Below, in pieces: positions 26,137-35,211 of a DNA stretch of 64,000 bases. Under the pieces are notes generated by a model. It saw nothing but the letters and a program-made list of their open reading frames with translations. It ran no database searches and was not told the origin of the DNA. Within the stretch, counting starts at the first letter, position 1; every line of letters starts with the position of its first letter. The position numbers and the translations under genes were made by a program. The DNA comes from Bacillota bacterium (GTDB lineage Bacteria > Bacillota > UBA4882 > UBA8346): the NCBI GenBank assembly GCA_029974635.1, contig JARKQY010000024.1, positions 124,001-188,000 on the forward strand. The letters run 5' to 3'.

Positions 26137-26895
26137 ATGAAAAGAGGTTTGTATTTGCTTGTATTGGGTATGGTAATTATGGTGATGAGCAGTATAAATT
26201 TGCTGTTGGCTAGCGAATCGGCGGCGGAGATTCTTAAAAAAGTCGATTACAATCAAGCGCCCAAAAGCGTCATTTATGACGTCCGGATGGTGATTCATCA
26301 AAAGGGCCGGGTGGATACCAAACAAATGAAGCTTTATGGTGTTGGGGAGGATAAATCATATGCTATTTTCGGCAGTCCGGAACGGGATAAAGGTACGGCA
26401 GTGCTGCGACTGGGAAATAACCTATGGATGTACCTCCCGTCCGCGGAAAAGACCATTAAGATATCCGGGCATATGTTGCGGCAAAGTTTTATGGGAAGCG
26501 ACTTTTCGTATTCCGATAGCACCGAACGCTTAAAACTGTTGGAACGTTATGATGCCAAAGTAACCGGTAAGGAACAACTGAATGGCCGGGAGGTTTATGC
26601 ATTGGAGCTTAAGGCGCAGCAAGCCGACGCCAATTACTTCACCCGGAAAATGTGGATTGACAGCGAATGGTACGTGGTGGCAAAACAGGAGATGTATGCG
26701 AAGAGCGGCAAGCTTTTGAAGGTAATGACCGTTTTGGATATTCAACAGATTGGGAGCAGGTATTTTGTGGCCAAGACGCGAATGGAGGATAAGCTAAAGC
26801 AAAATACATTCACCGAAATGGTCATGACCAATATTAAGCTGGATGTTGAGATACCAGATTCAATGTTTACATTGCAGAATCTGGAGCGGAAGTGA
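26137..26895 (+). CDS. LolA-like outer-membrane lipoprotein-sorting family protein, cluster 1
   Basis: 252 residues. A signal peptide (about 1-25) is followed by an unclosed-barrel type domain of the outer membrane lipoprotein-sorting family. Recognisable parts are AEILKKVDYNQAPKSVIYDV, the strand LWMYLPSAEKTIKISG, RQSFMGSDFSYSD, and the C-terminal EIPDSMFTLQNLE. LolA carries lipoproteins across the periplasm; relatives of this family accompany other exporters too. It begins 15 nt after the second permease. A soluble shuttle between the ABC pump and the barrel is the natural inference. Confidence 0.85.
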   Translation: MKRGLYLLVLGMVIMVMSSINLLLASESAAEILKKVDYNQAPKSVIYDVRMVIHQKGRVDTKQMKLYGVGEDKSYAIFGSPERDKGTAVLRLGNNLWMYLPSAEKTIKISGHMLRQSFMGSDFSYSDSTERLKLLERYDAKVTGKEQLNGREVYALELKAQQADANYFTRKMWIDSEWYVVAKQEMYAKSGKLLKVMTVLDIQQIGSRYFVAKTRMEDKLKQNTFTEMVMTNIKLDVEIPDSMFTLQNLERK

Positions 26896-27524
26896 AGGGA
26901 CTATCAACCGCAGAATCCTGGGATAACGAACCTGAATGGTTAATTGATCTAAGAGGGAAATTGAACAATGCAATGCAACAACGGTCTAAGTTTTTTGGTG
27001 AAACAGTGTAGAAGTTAAATTTTAGAGGCTGGCATCATGTCAGCCTCTAAAAAAACCAAGAAAACGAGTGGATCATCAAGGATGGACAAAAGCTGAAGCT
27101 CGCGAAAACTTTTTTGGGCTTCAGTAAACGCGTGTTTGAAGCTTTAAAAGGATGCCGCTAACTAACTATTATGAGATTAACAAAATTTTTTTATAACCAA
27201 AAAATCATCAGACAAAACCTTGATTAAATCGTATTAAGATATAAAGATTTATCAATTTGGAATGATCCAGTAATAAATAGTTTTCCGGTGAACAGATTTG
27301 TAATATTCTTTATACGTAAAAGTTAACATATGGCTGGTATAATAGTTTATGGATAATTGAAATAAAAAAGTAAGGCCATACGTTTTAGAGAAGGAATGTG
27401 AACAATCCGGCCTAAAAATCGCTGTGTATTCATTATGAGTAATGGACGCTACAAAAGACCATCATTTCGGATGTAATAATTGCTTGGATATAACCCGGTA
27501 ACTTAGATGAAGGAGGCAAAATCA
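26896..27524. other. Intergenic region between the two envelope-transport clusters
   Basis: About 630 nt without a supported gene. It holds a strong hairpin (27020-27052) and further downstream a TATAAT-like box near 27340 with no clear -35. The first 100 nt after the LolA-like stop and the AT-rich remainder show no recognisable element. The second cluster probably has its own promoter here. Confidence 0.5.
27020..27052. terminator. Hairpin after cluster 1
   Basis: TTTTAGAGGCTG pairs perfectly with CAGCCTCTAAAA around a 9-nt loop. The 3' side on + is A-rich rather than T-rich, so classical termination on + is doubtful. It could also be an RNA processing or stabilising structure. Confidence 0.5.
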
Positions 27525-28205
27525 ATGAATGTCATTGAAGTCAAAGGGGTAACTAAAGATTATCCTTTGGGGAAAACCACGGTTCATGCCCTGCGGGGCG
27601 TTGACTTAACGGTGGAGGAAGGAGCCTTCATGTCCATCATCGGTCCTTCCGGAAGCGGCAAAACCACTCTGCTTAACATCATCGGATGTATTGATACGCC
27701 CACCAGCGGCAGCGTGAAGGTCCATGGCGATGAGATCACCGAGCTTGAAGATAAGAAAATAACCGACCTGCGCTTGCATAAAATCGGATTTATCTTTCAA
27801 ACTTTTAACTTGATTCCGGTGTTGAATGTCCGGGAAAATGTTGAGTTTCCGTTGCTGCTCATGAAGAAACACAGTAAAGGCGAGATAACCGCCAGAGCTG
27901 AAAAGTTAATTACGGAAGTCGGTTTAATGGAGTATATCGAACATAAACCGGCGGAACTCTCCGGCGGGCAGCGGCAGCGAGTCGCTATCGCCCGGGCTCT
28001 GGTCTCCAATCCCGATATCGTGTTGGCCGATGAACCTACAGCCAATCTAGATTCGGAGACCAGCGAGTCGATTTTGGAGTTAATGCGCGAATTGAATGAA
28101 AAGGAAAAAACCACCTTTATTTTTTCAACTCATGACCCGGAAGTGCTTAAGTACGCAAAAAACATCGTTAAAATTCGCGATGGCCATATTCTAGGGCAGG
28201 GGTGA
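27525..28205 (+). CDS. LolD/MacB-type ABC ATPase, cluster 2
   Basis: About 226 residues: GPSGSGKTTLLNIIG, FNLIPVLNVRENVEFPLLL, LSGGQRQRVAIARALV, IVLADEPTANLDS, FSTHDPEV. It is closely related to the cluster 1 ATPase. ATG 27525 is preferred over the in-frame ATG 27507 because AAGGAGG (27510-27516) lies between them. The stop overlaps a possible GTG start of the following permease. Confidence 0.93.
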   Translation: MNVIEVKGVTKDYPLGKTTVHALRGVDLTVEEGAFMSIIGPSGSGKTTLLNIIGCIDTPTSGSVKVHGDEITELEDKKITDLRLHKIGFIFQTFNLIPVLNVRENVEFPLLLMKKHSKGEITARAEKLITEVGLMEYIEHKPAELSGGQRQRVAIARALVSNPDIVLADEPTANLDSETSESILELMRELNEKEKTTFIFSTHDPEVLKYAKNIVKIRDGHILGQG

Positions 28206-28210
28206 TTGCG

Positions 28211-29737
28211 ATGGGAAAAAGTTTGACTTTTAAGATCGCCTGGCGAAATCTATGGCGTCACAAGGGCAAGAGCTTAGTGATTGGGATTATTCTGCTTTTC
28301 GGTTCCGTATTGATGACGGTAGGAAACGGCATGATCTCCGGAGCCGAGCATGGTTTATCCGAGAATATCGTAAACATGTTTACCGGTGATATTGTGATTG
28401 TATCGGCGGAGCAGGAAAAAGATAATGTTTTGTTTGACTATAGCGGCAAGCCGCTGAAGGTTATCAAGAATTATGAAGCTGCCAAAAAGGTACTGGAAAC
28501 GGAAAATGCCATCCAAAATTTTTTGCCGGCCACGGCGGGGGCGGTCTATGTCTTATCGGGAGCGGATATGTACCCGATATACCTTTTGGGAGTGGATATT
28601 GAAACATATCAAAAGATCTTTCCCGGAAGCATCCGGGTTACGGAAGGCCGGATGTTAAGACCGCAGGAAAAGGGGATATTGATAACCGGGGAAGCCCGTA
28701 AACAGGCCTACGACTTTATGAATATCTGGCTGCTTCCCGAGGGTGAGGAACTGAATAAGAAGAAACTGCCCGAGGATGTACTGGACGGGTTAAAAGACCT
28801 GGATACCCGGAGGGATTTGGTATTTATCGGAGCCAGCACATCAAATTCCACTCTTGATATCCGGGTTCCGGTAACTGGAATCGTTGATTTTAAAGCCTTA
28901 AATAAAATATGGGGCAATTATTGCCTGGTCGATATTGAATCGTTCCGGGAAGCGCATAACTATGTGACCGGAGCGGACGTTAATGTCAAAATCTCTGCGG
29001 CTGAGAAGGAATTACTGGAAAATGACGAACTGGATCAATTCTTCTCTTCTGGAAGTGTTGTTGAAAAAACCGCTATATCTCAAGAAAGTATTTCAATTCA
29101 GGATATTCAGGCCCAGACCAAAAAGCAAACAAATCAATATAGTGTTGACGCCGGTTCGTACAATATCGCCTTTGTAAAGCTAAAGCAGGGTGCCTCCCAG
29201 CAAAAGACCTTACGTAATCTAAATGAGACCTTCAAAAAGAACCAGCTAAATGTGCGGGCCATCGGCTGGAAAGATTCGGTGGGATCAATTGGCAGCATGG
29301 CCGCCACCATTAAAGTGGCTTTGAATATTTTCATTATTTTCATCTTTTTCGTGGCGATTATCGTGATTATGAATACGTTAAGCATGGCGGCGTTGGAGCG
29401 GATCACCGAGATTGGCATGATGCGTGCCATCGGGGCTCAAAAAGGATTCTTGCGCAAGATGTTTGTTTATGAGACTGGGTTACTCTCGTTTTTCTTTGGC
29501 GGGTTGGGTATTATTGTAGGGATTGTTATCATTTACATGTTAAAATCCGCGAATATTACCACCACCAATGAGTTCCTGCAATTGGTTTACGGCGGCGACA
29601 AGCTGAATCCTATCTATACGGCGGGTGATTTTCTGCTGGGCGTTGTCGAACTCGGAATTGTAACAATTTTATCCGTATTATATCCATTGCGGGTCGTCGC
29701 TAAAATCGCGCCGCTAGACGCCATTTCGAGAGATTGA
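28211..29737 (+). CDS. FtsX-family permease 2a
   Basis: About 508 residues, roughly 100 longer than the cluster 1 permeases because of a larger extracytoplasmic domain (about 45-360). The membrane core has IVIMNTLSMAALERITEIGM and ends AKIAPLDAISRD. ATG 28211 is preferred because AGGGG (28198-28202) is 8 nt upstream; GTG 28202 overlaps the ATPase stop and is an alternative. The enlarged periplasmic domain suggests different cargo or different partner contacts from cluster 1. Confidence 0.9.
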   Translation: MGKSLTFKIAWRNLWRHKGKSLVIGIILLFGSVLMTVGNGMISGAEHGLSENIVNMFTGDIVIVSAEQEKDNVLFDYSGKPLKVIKNYEAAKKVLETENAIQNFLPATAGAVYVLSGADMYPIYLLGVDIETYQKIFPGSIRVTEGRMLRPQEKGILITGEARKQAYDFMNIWLLPEGEELNKKKLPEDVLDGLKDLDTRRDLVFIGASTSNSTLDIRVPVTGIVDFKALNKIWGNYCLVDIESFREAHNYVTGADVNVKISAAEKELLENDELDQFFSSGSVVEKTAISQESISIQDIQAQTKKQTNQYSVDAGSYNIAFVKLKQGASQQKTLRNLNETFKKNQLNVRAIGWKDSVGSIGSMAATIKVALNIFIIFIFFVAIIVIMNTLSMAALERITEIGMMRAIGAQKGFLRKMFVYETGLLSFFFGGLGIIVGIVIIYMLKSANITTTNEFLQLVYGGDKLNPIYTAGDFLLGVVELGIVTILSVLYPLRVVAKIAPLDAISRD

Positions 29738-29752
29738 TTGGGAGGTGAGATC

Positions 29753-31489
29753 ATGGGACTGATATTGAATCTAAGCTTACGAAACTTATTACGGCAAAAA
29801 AGAAGGAATTTATTATTAGGCATCGGGATTGCCTTTGGTATGATGATCCTGGTTGTTGCTAACTCATTTTCCCATGGGATAGTCGATGTCTTGATTAAAG
29901 ATGTGGTATCTTACGCATACGGGCATATGTCCATTGACGGTATTCAAAGTGGCAGCCAGATGACCACCATGATTAGGGATAAACAACGGATCATGGATGC
30001 AATTAACAGCACCATTCCCAAAGAGGAACTGATCGGCGCTGAAGAAAAGATCGGGGCGCTGGCAAGGGCTATCGGGAACGGAGAAGCTGATAATGTTTTT
30101 GTTGTTGGCGCCTCGGTACGAAACGAAAAAGACAAAAAGGACTTTTTCGAAGGTTTTTTTACCCTGGTGGACGGCAGTTTTGAGGATTATTTCCGCAAAG
30201 ATATCGAATATCCGGTGATTATATCCTCGGCAGTAGCTAAATCCTTGAATGTGAAAGTCCACGACGTGATCAAGGTAAGGTTCCCCATGGTGACCGGCCA
30301 GGTACAAACCGCTCAATTCACGGTGATTGCAGTTGCAAACGGCAACAATAGCTTTATGAATATCGTGGTTTTCCTGGACGGGGAACGGGCCAAAAGCCTT
30401 CTGGGCTACAAGCCCTGGGAATCGGCCAGCATGCAAATCACTTTAAAAAACCCCCAGCGTACGGCTAAGGCTTATGCCGATACTCTACACCGGAAGCTGC
30501 AACCGGAGCTTTTATCGATCGTTGGTAAAGTCAGCGGAGCAGACTGTCAAATCCTGGCCTTTAAAAATGAGGATGCCGCCAAGGAGGAACTGAACCGGCA
30601 TATCAAAGTCATTGCCGGGGATCCCAAGAAAGCCTTTGCCAAAGAAGGAGTCATGGTATCGGCGCAGTTGGCCCGGAAGCTCAACCTAAGGGTAGGCAGC
30701 GAATTCACCTATGAATATCGGACCAAATTCAGGGGGCTTTATCAAGAGAAGTTTAGAGTGGATGCTATCTATAGTTCCGATACCAAGCTGGGAAGCAATA
30801 TCATCTTAATGAACGGGGAAAGGATCTATGAAACTTACAGTAAATTCTTACCCGTTGATACTAAATCCGGCTACATTGGGGGGGACGATGCGCTCTATCC
30901 CGTCCTGGCAACGGAATGGAAACTTTTGGAACGAAGCAGGGATGGCGTGGCGCTTCAAAAAGCACTCAAAGAAGAGCGCAAGATTAAAACCAGCCAGCCG
31001 AAGCTCAATGTGAATACCATGTATGAAGCGGCGAGCCAGCTTATGCAATTTGAGAGTGTATTAAACTCGATTACACTGGTGGCGGTGTTATTACTCTTCT
31101 TCATCATCCTCATCGGTGTCGTTAACACATTGCGAATGACCATCAAGGAGCGGACCCGGGAAATCGGAACCGTAAGGGCCATTGGAATGCAGAAAAAGGA
31201 TGTCCGGAATATGTTTATTACGGAGACAGTGCTCCTGGCGGCAATCTCCTGTGCGGCCGGTATCATTTTGGGAATACTGGTCATGCAGATTCTCGGTTTA
31301 ATTACCTTCAGTTCCAGCAGCGACTTGAGTATGATCCTTAAGGACCGCCATATCTATTTTAAAATGGATCCGGTGGGAATTTTGATGAACTTTCTGTTAA
31401 TCATATTTATTTCAGGTGTTACCGCCTACTTCCCGGCCCGGCGGGCCGCCCGGCTTTCGGCGGTGGAGGCTTTACGGCATTATGAATAA
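29753..31489 (+). CDS. FtsX-family permease 2b, enlarged extracytoplasmic domain
   Basis: About 578 residues. The N-terminal helix MGLILNLSLRNLLRQKRRNL is the standard FtsX start. It is followed by an unusually long extracytoplasmic region (about 45-430), then helices with IIILIGVVNTLRMTIKERTR-like sequence and the ending ARRAARLSAVEALRHYE. ATG 29753 follows GGGAGGTGAG. The long region may contain two tandem core domains, since KSLNVKVHDVIKVRF and RKLNLRVGSEFTYEY look alike. It forms the heterodimer partner of 2a. Confidence 0.88.
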   Translation: MGLILNLSLRNLLRQKRRNLLLGIGIAFGMMILVVANSFSHGIVDVLIKDVVSYAYGHMSIDGIQSGSQMTTMIRDKQRIMDAINSTIPKEELIGAEEKIGALARAIGNGEADNVFVVGASVRNEKDKKDFFEGFFTLVDGSFEDYFRKDIEYPVIISSAVAKSLNVKVHDVIKVRFPMVTGQVQTAQFTVIAVANGNNSFMNIVVFLDGERAKSLLGYKPWESASMQITLKNPQRTAKAYADTLHRKLQPELLSIVGKVSGADCQILAFKNEDAAKEELNRHIKVIAGDPKKAFAKEGVMVSAQLARKLNLRVGSEFTYEYRTKFRGLYQEKFRVDAIYSSDTKLGSNIILMNGERIYETYSKFLPVDTKSGYIGGDDALYPVLATEWKLLERSRDGVALQKALKEERKIKTSQPKLNVNTMYEAASQLMQFESVLNSITLVAVLLLFFIILIGVVNTLRMTIKERTREIGTVRAIGMQKKDVRNMFITETVLLAAISCAAGIILGILVMQILGLITFSSSSDLSMILKDRHIYFKMDPVGILMNFLLIIFISGVTAYFPARRAARLSAVEALRHYE

Positions 31490-31532
31490 AAGGTCAATTC
31501 TGCGGTAATTGAAAAGGAGGTACGGATTTGTC

Positions 31533-32306
31533 ATGAAAAAATGGTTGATAACTTTGGTATTGATAGCGGCGGTCATTTTACCCAATATGGCCTGGGCCGC
31601 GGCTCCGAAAGTTAATACGATTTTAGAGGCAATCGATGATATGTTTGATTTAAAAACCGATGGTACTGCTAAATTTACCTTTACCCAGCAAAAAGCGGGC
31701 GAAGGCGTTAAAAAATATGAAGGAATTTATTACCGGCGCGATAAAGACGACTCATTTTTGATGGTTTTTACCCTGCCGGAAGTGGAAAAAGGCAACGGTG
31801 TCTTGAAACAGGGGGAAAACATGTGGCTATACAAACGGAACACCCGCACCTTCCAGCATATTGCCCGTGATGAAAGCATCGCGGGTACGGATGCCAAAGC
31901 CGGCGATTTTGAGAAGAAAAAATTGACCGAAACTTATAAACCAGCACTGGATGCCGCGGGCAAGGAAAAAATCACCGCGACGAAATTGGGCGATATTCCG
32001 GTATATCAACTTGAAATTACTGCGAAAAACGATGATGTCACCTATCCGAAACAAATCTTCTGGGTGAGACAGGATAATTTTTTATTATTAAAAAGCCAAG
32101 GTTATTCCCTGAGCGGAACATTAATGAATACTTCCTATAATCTAAAATTTACGCAAATCCAAGGAAAGTACCTGGTTATTAAATCCATGTATATCGACGA
32201 ATTTGAAAAGGGTAATAAAACACTTTCGGATATCAGCAATATTTCCATTCAAAAGATTAATGAACATGTTTTTACAAAAGCTTATCTGGAAAATTTGAGT
32301 AAATAA
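31533..32306 (+). CDS. LolA-like outer-membrane lipoprotein-sorting family protein, cluster 2
   Basis: About 257 residues. A clear signal peptide MKKWLITLVLIAAVILPNMA with an AWAAA cleavage region precedes a domain with KYEGIYYRRDKDDSFLMVFT, ENMWLYKRNTRTFQHIARDE and YPKQIFWVRQDNFLLLKS. Position and fold match the cluster 1 carrier, but the sequences differ. ATG 31533 is the only good start, although AAAGGAGG is 12 nt away, rather far. It lies 17 nt before the barrel gene, consistent with a shared mRNA. Confidence 0.85.
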   Translation: MKKWLITLVLIAAVILPNMAWAAAPKVNTILEAIDDMFDLKTDGTAKFTFTQQKAGEGVKKYEGIYYRRDKDDSFLMVFTLPEVEKGNGVLKQGENMWLYKRNTRTFQHIARDESIAGTDAKAGDFEKKKLTETYKPALDAAGKEKITATKLGDIPVYQLEITAKNDDVTYPKQIFWVRQDNFLLLKSQGYSLSGTLMNTSYNLKFTQIQGKYLVIKSMYIDEFEKGNKTLSDISNISIQKINEHVFTKAYLENLSK

Positions 32307-32323
32307 AACAGGGGTGAATTACC

Positions 32324-33721
32324 TTGAAAAAGCCGATTTATTTATTGCTGATGATGATTTGCCTAAGTGGAGCTGTATTGATGAATACAGTTCCGGTGTT
32401 GGCGGAGGATACAACCGATGAGGATCAGTTGTTTTCTGAAGATATGATTGTTAGTGAGGATCAGATAGTTGATGATACTACCGGAGATGAACTAAAGCAA
32501 AAGCATATCGGATTTTCCGGGACTATCAATAGTTCAACGGCCTATACGCGATTTGACCCCGTTTATGATTTGACCGAATTGGGAGGTGCGGAAGCGGATC
32601 AAATCACAAGCCAAACTTCCGCGGATATATTTGTAGATATTCGTTTGCAAAATTGGATTAAAGGCTTTTTAAGCCTTGGGGTCAATTATTATCCACAAGG
32701 CGTCGATGAACTTAATACTATTACTTTAACCGATCCTGCTTTAATTGCGGAATTAAATACCGACACTCTTTTGGTGACCAATAAAAAATATAATGATATC
32801 TTGATCAAAGAGTTTTTTATCGATGCCAATTGGAAAAATAAAGTTTACTTCCGGACCGGGAAGCAGTTGCTAAAATGGGGAACAGGCTATTTTTGGAATC
32901 CCACGGATTTGATTAATATTGATCGGAAAAGTTTTTTAGATATGGCCCGTGTTCGAGAGGGCGTTTCCGGGACTAAAATTACGATTCCATCCGGAATTAA
33001 GCAAAACACCTATTTCTTCATCGATATGAATGATACCACCAAATTAAGTGATATTTCTTTGGCGGGGAAGTATGAGTTTTTGGTAAAGAATACCGAAATG
33101 TCCTTCTCTATTTGGGCAAAAAACGGTTATCACCCGGTATATGGTTTTGATATCTCCGGCAACATATTTACACTTGATTATCATGGCGAAATCGGTCTGG
33201 CTAATGATGAACGATACAATGCATTAAACTATGATACCCTGGGGATTAAGCCGAAGACCGGCGAAATGATTTCTCAGGTTAGCTTTGGTTTATCCAAATC
33301 ATTTGATTACGGTGAAGTAAAAGACCGGATCAACGTAACCGGCGAATTCTTTTATAACCAGGCCGGTTATGATAAAGATATTATTGGGCGTATTGCTTCG
33401 GAATCCAACCCGGAGACTAAAAAAACAGCTCAAGGCTTATATCTGGCTAATTATCAACCTTATTCGAACAGTAAGTATTACGCTGCCTTCTTTGGTGCGA
33501 TTAATAAATTTATCGTCTCGGATATGACGTTTAGTATGAATGGATTGATAAATCTAGTAGATAATTCTGCCGTGTTGACTACCGGAATTGCTTATAACCC
33601 AGCATTGACCGATATCGTTATCAATTTCAATATTAATAGTTATCTGGGCGCACAAAATACCGAGGCCACGATGATGGGAAAGCGCTGGGATGTCAATGTC
33701 GGGGCTCAGATTTCCTTTTAA
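32324..33721 (+). CDS. Predicted outer-membrane beta-barrel protein, cluster 2
   Basis: 465 residues from TTG 32324 (GGGGTGA upstream). A signal peptide (about 1-27) is followed by an acidic, Asp/Glu-rich linker (about 28-60) and a strand-rich domain with alternating hydrophobic residues. The motif RTGKQLLKWGTGYFWNPTDL recalls the other barrel and porin-like families. The C-terminus is VNVGAQISF, ending in Phe as in Bam-inserted barrels. It would be the outer-membrane acceptor or channel for the cluster 2 ABC/LolA-like route. Confidence 0.82.
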   Translation: MKKPIYLLLMMICLSGAVLMNTVPVLAEDTTDEDQLFSEDMIVSEDQIVDDTTGDELKQKHIGFSGTINSSTAYTRFDPVYDLTELGGAEADQITSQTSADIFVDIRLQNWIKGFLSLGVNYYPQGVDELNTITLTDPALIAELNTDTLLVTNKKYNDILIKEFFIDANWKNKVYFRTGKQLLKWGTGYFWNPTDLINIDRKSFLDMARVREGVSGTKITIPSGIKQNTYFFIDMNDTTKLSDISLAGKYEFLVKNTEMSFSIWAKNGYHPVYGFDISGNIFTLDYHGEIGLANDERYNALNYDTLGIKPKTGEMISQVSFGLSKSFDYGEVKDRINVTGEFFYNQAGYDKDIIGRIASESNPETKKTAQGLYLANYQPYSNSKYYAAFFGAINKFIVSDMTFSMNGLINLVDNSAVLTTGIAYNPALTDIVINFNINSYLGAQNTEATMMGKRWDVNVGAQISF

Positions 33722-33833
33722 ATTTTTAAATCGCCCCAGAATTGAAAGATTCCGGATTTGAAACGGTTGAGTTGTTATGGTATTCACAGACCGGTTTGTA
33801 TGCAACACAAGATGGGTTATTGGAGGATTTATG

Positions 33834-34898
33834 ATGGCGAAAAAGTGGTTGCTTGCGGTGATTATGGCTTTTGGAATATTGTTTACAACCGGTTCTTTCT
33901 GTTGGGCGCGTGACTTTACCGTATATGACCGGCAAAAGATTGCTTTGCGGTTGATTCCGTTTGGTATCGTAGACAGCCGGTTTTATGTGAAAGAGGTTAT
34001 TGATGGCCGGAAAGATAAAAGTAGTATTGGGTATCGCGATAAAGAGAGTCAAAAACCACTGGCTTTATGGGGGGATTTCCGGACCAGTATTCAAGCGTTA
34101 TCAGATATCAGCTTCCGAAAAGAACCGGATAAGATTCCAATCGTTATCAAGATTAATGTTTTGCGGTTAAGCGCATCGAGAGGACTTAACCAGTATGTGA
34201 AAGCCGAGGCCAAGGTGGCTTTTTACCGGGAAAAGGATGGGCGACTCGGCAAAATATATGAAGCGGAGAGCTATGATGAAACGATTGACCCGTATTTTGC
34301 GGAGTATTACGGAATCAACATATGGAACGCTATGGAGAAATGCTTTCAGTTGTTTGCAACTGCCGATTGGGAGGCGATAGAGCCAGAATGGGAAGACTAT
34401 CAAAAGGTGGCGACTCAATCTTCAGATAAGGACCGCCAAATGATCATGCTGATGCCTGAACGGCATCAAGTCTTTCTGCTGGAACCGATGTCCGTTGCCA
34501 ATATCAATGGCTGGGGATTGATCCGGTATGAATATGACATTAACCAAACCGGTTGGATATCGGTTCATAACTCAACCACCGAGATTTTCACCGCGAACAA
34601 CGGGAGTTGGGAGGGGACTCTTTATAACTTTGAAAGCAGATCGGGAGTAATGCGAAGGTTTGGAAATTCCGGTTTCGGCATTTTACTGGAGGGTGGAATC
34701 CCTTTCGGAATCGAGGATAACCGCGCATATATCAAATGTTTCCTAGGGCTCGATTTTCAACAGAGTTTGGTGTACTTCCCTACCGCTAAACAAGGAATCG
34801 CTGCTACGGTCGGTTTTTATCAGAGAAGACTCTATTATTCCGACCTTTGCTCCTCCTGGGAAACAGGTATGAAGGCTGCTCTCGGTTTCCAGTTTTGA
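33834..34898 (+). CDS. Secreted protein of unknown family, probable outer-membrane association
   Basis: About 354 residues; ATG 33834 (or the adjacent ATG 33831) follows GGAGG. The signal peptide MAKKWLLAVIMAFGILFTTG is followed by a mixed alpha/beta N-terminal half (IALRLIPFGIVDSRFYVKEV) and a C-terminal half of alternating strands ending GMKAALGFQF, a terminal Phe reminiscent of barrels. No family is recognised. It is last in the co-directional run with the cluster 2 genes (112-nt gap), so a role in the same envelope pathway is plausible. Confidence 0.65.
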   Translation: MAKKWLLAVIMAFGILFTTGSFCWARDFTVYDRQKIALRLIPFGIVDSRFYVKEVIDGRKDKSSIGYRDKESQKPLALWGDFRTSIQALSDISFRKEPDKIPIVIKINVLRLSASRGLNQYVKAEAKVAFYREKDGRLGKIYEAESYDETIDPYFAEYYGINIWNAMEKCFQLFATADWEAIEPEWEDYQKVATQSSDKDRQMIMLMPERHQVFLLEPMSVANINGWGLIRYEYDINQTGWISVHNSTTEIFTANNGSWEGTLYNFESRSGVMRRFGNSGFGILLEGGIPFGIEDNRAYIKCFLGLDFQQSLVYFPTAKQGIAATVGFYQRRLYYSDLCSSWETGMKAALGFQF

Positions 34899-35211
34899 AT
34901 GAAAAGGGCTCTGTCTTAAAGACTTGTTGGTATAATGCTCAGGGCAATCTTCATGTGCTACGGAAGAGTAGTAGATTATTGAGAATATAAATTGTCTAGT
35001 GACCAACCGGTTTTATTCAATAACACGAATAAATATTCGGATGGTCATTTTAATAATTTTTGCCTTCTGATATTACTATAGTTGCCGATTAAATGATTAT
35101 ATTTAAAATTATATATGAGAAGCAACTAGTTGTTAGGTTGACATGGGAAGAGAAATGTGTATTATTAAAACTAGAGTATGAATGTTTATGCGATTCAAAA
35201 CGGAGATTTTG
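34899..35211. other. Intergenic region before a GNAT gene
   Basis: About 310 nt, no gene. It contains a CGAATAAATATTCG palindrome near 35027, the palindrome CAACTAGTTG at 35123-35132, and the promoter listed separately. Confidence 0.5.
35138..35165 (+). promoter_or_regulatory. Sigma-A promoter for the GNAT gene
   Basis: TTGACA at 35138-35143, a 16-nt spacer and TATTAT at 35160-35165, about 45 nt before ATG 35212. Confidence 0.7.

Noticed and set aside
27061..27506. Remnant of an insertion sequence in the gap between the two clusters
   Set aside because: No transposase fragment or terminal inverted repeats could be found; only a simple hairpin is present.
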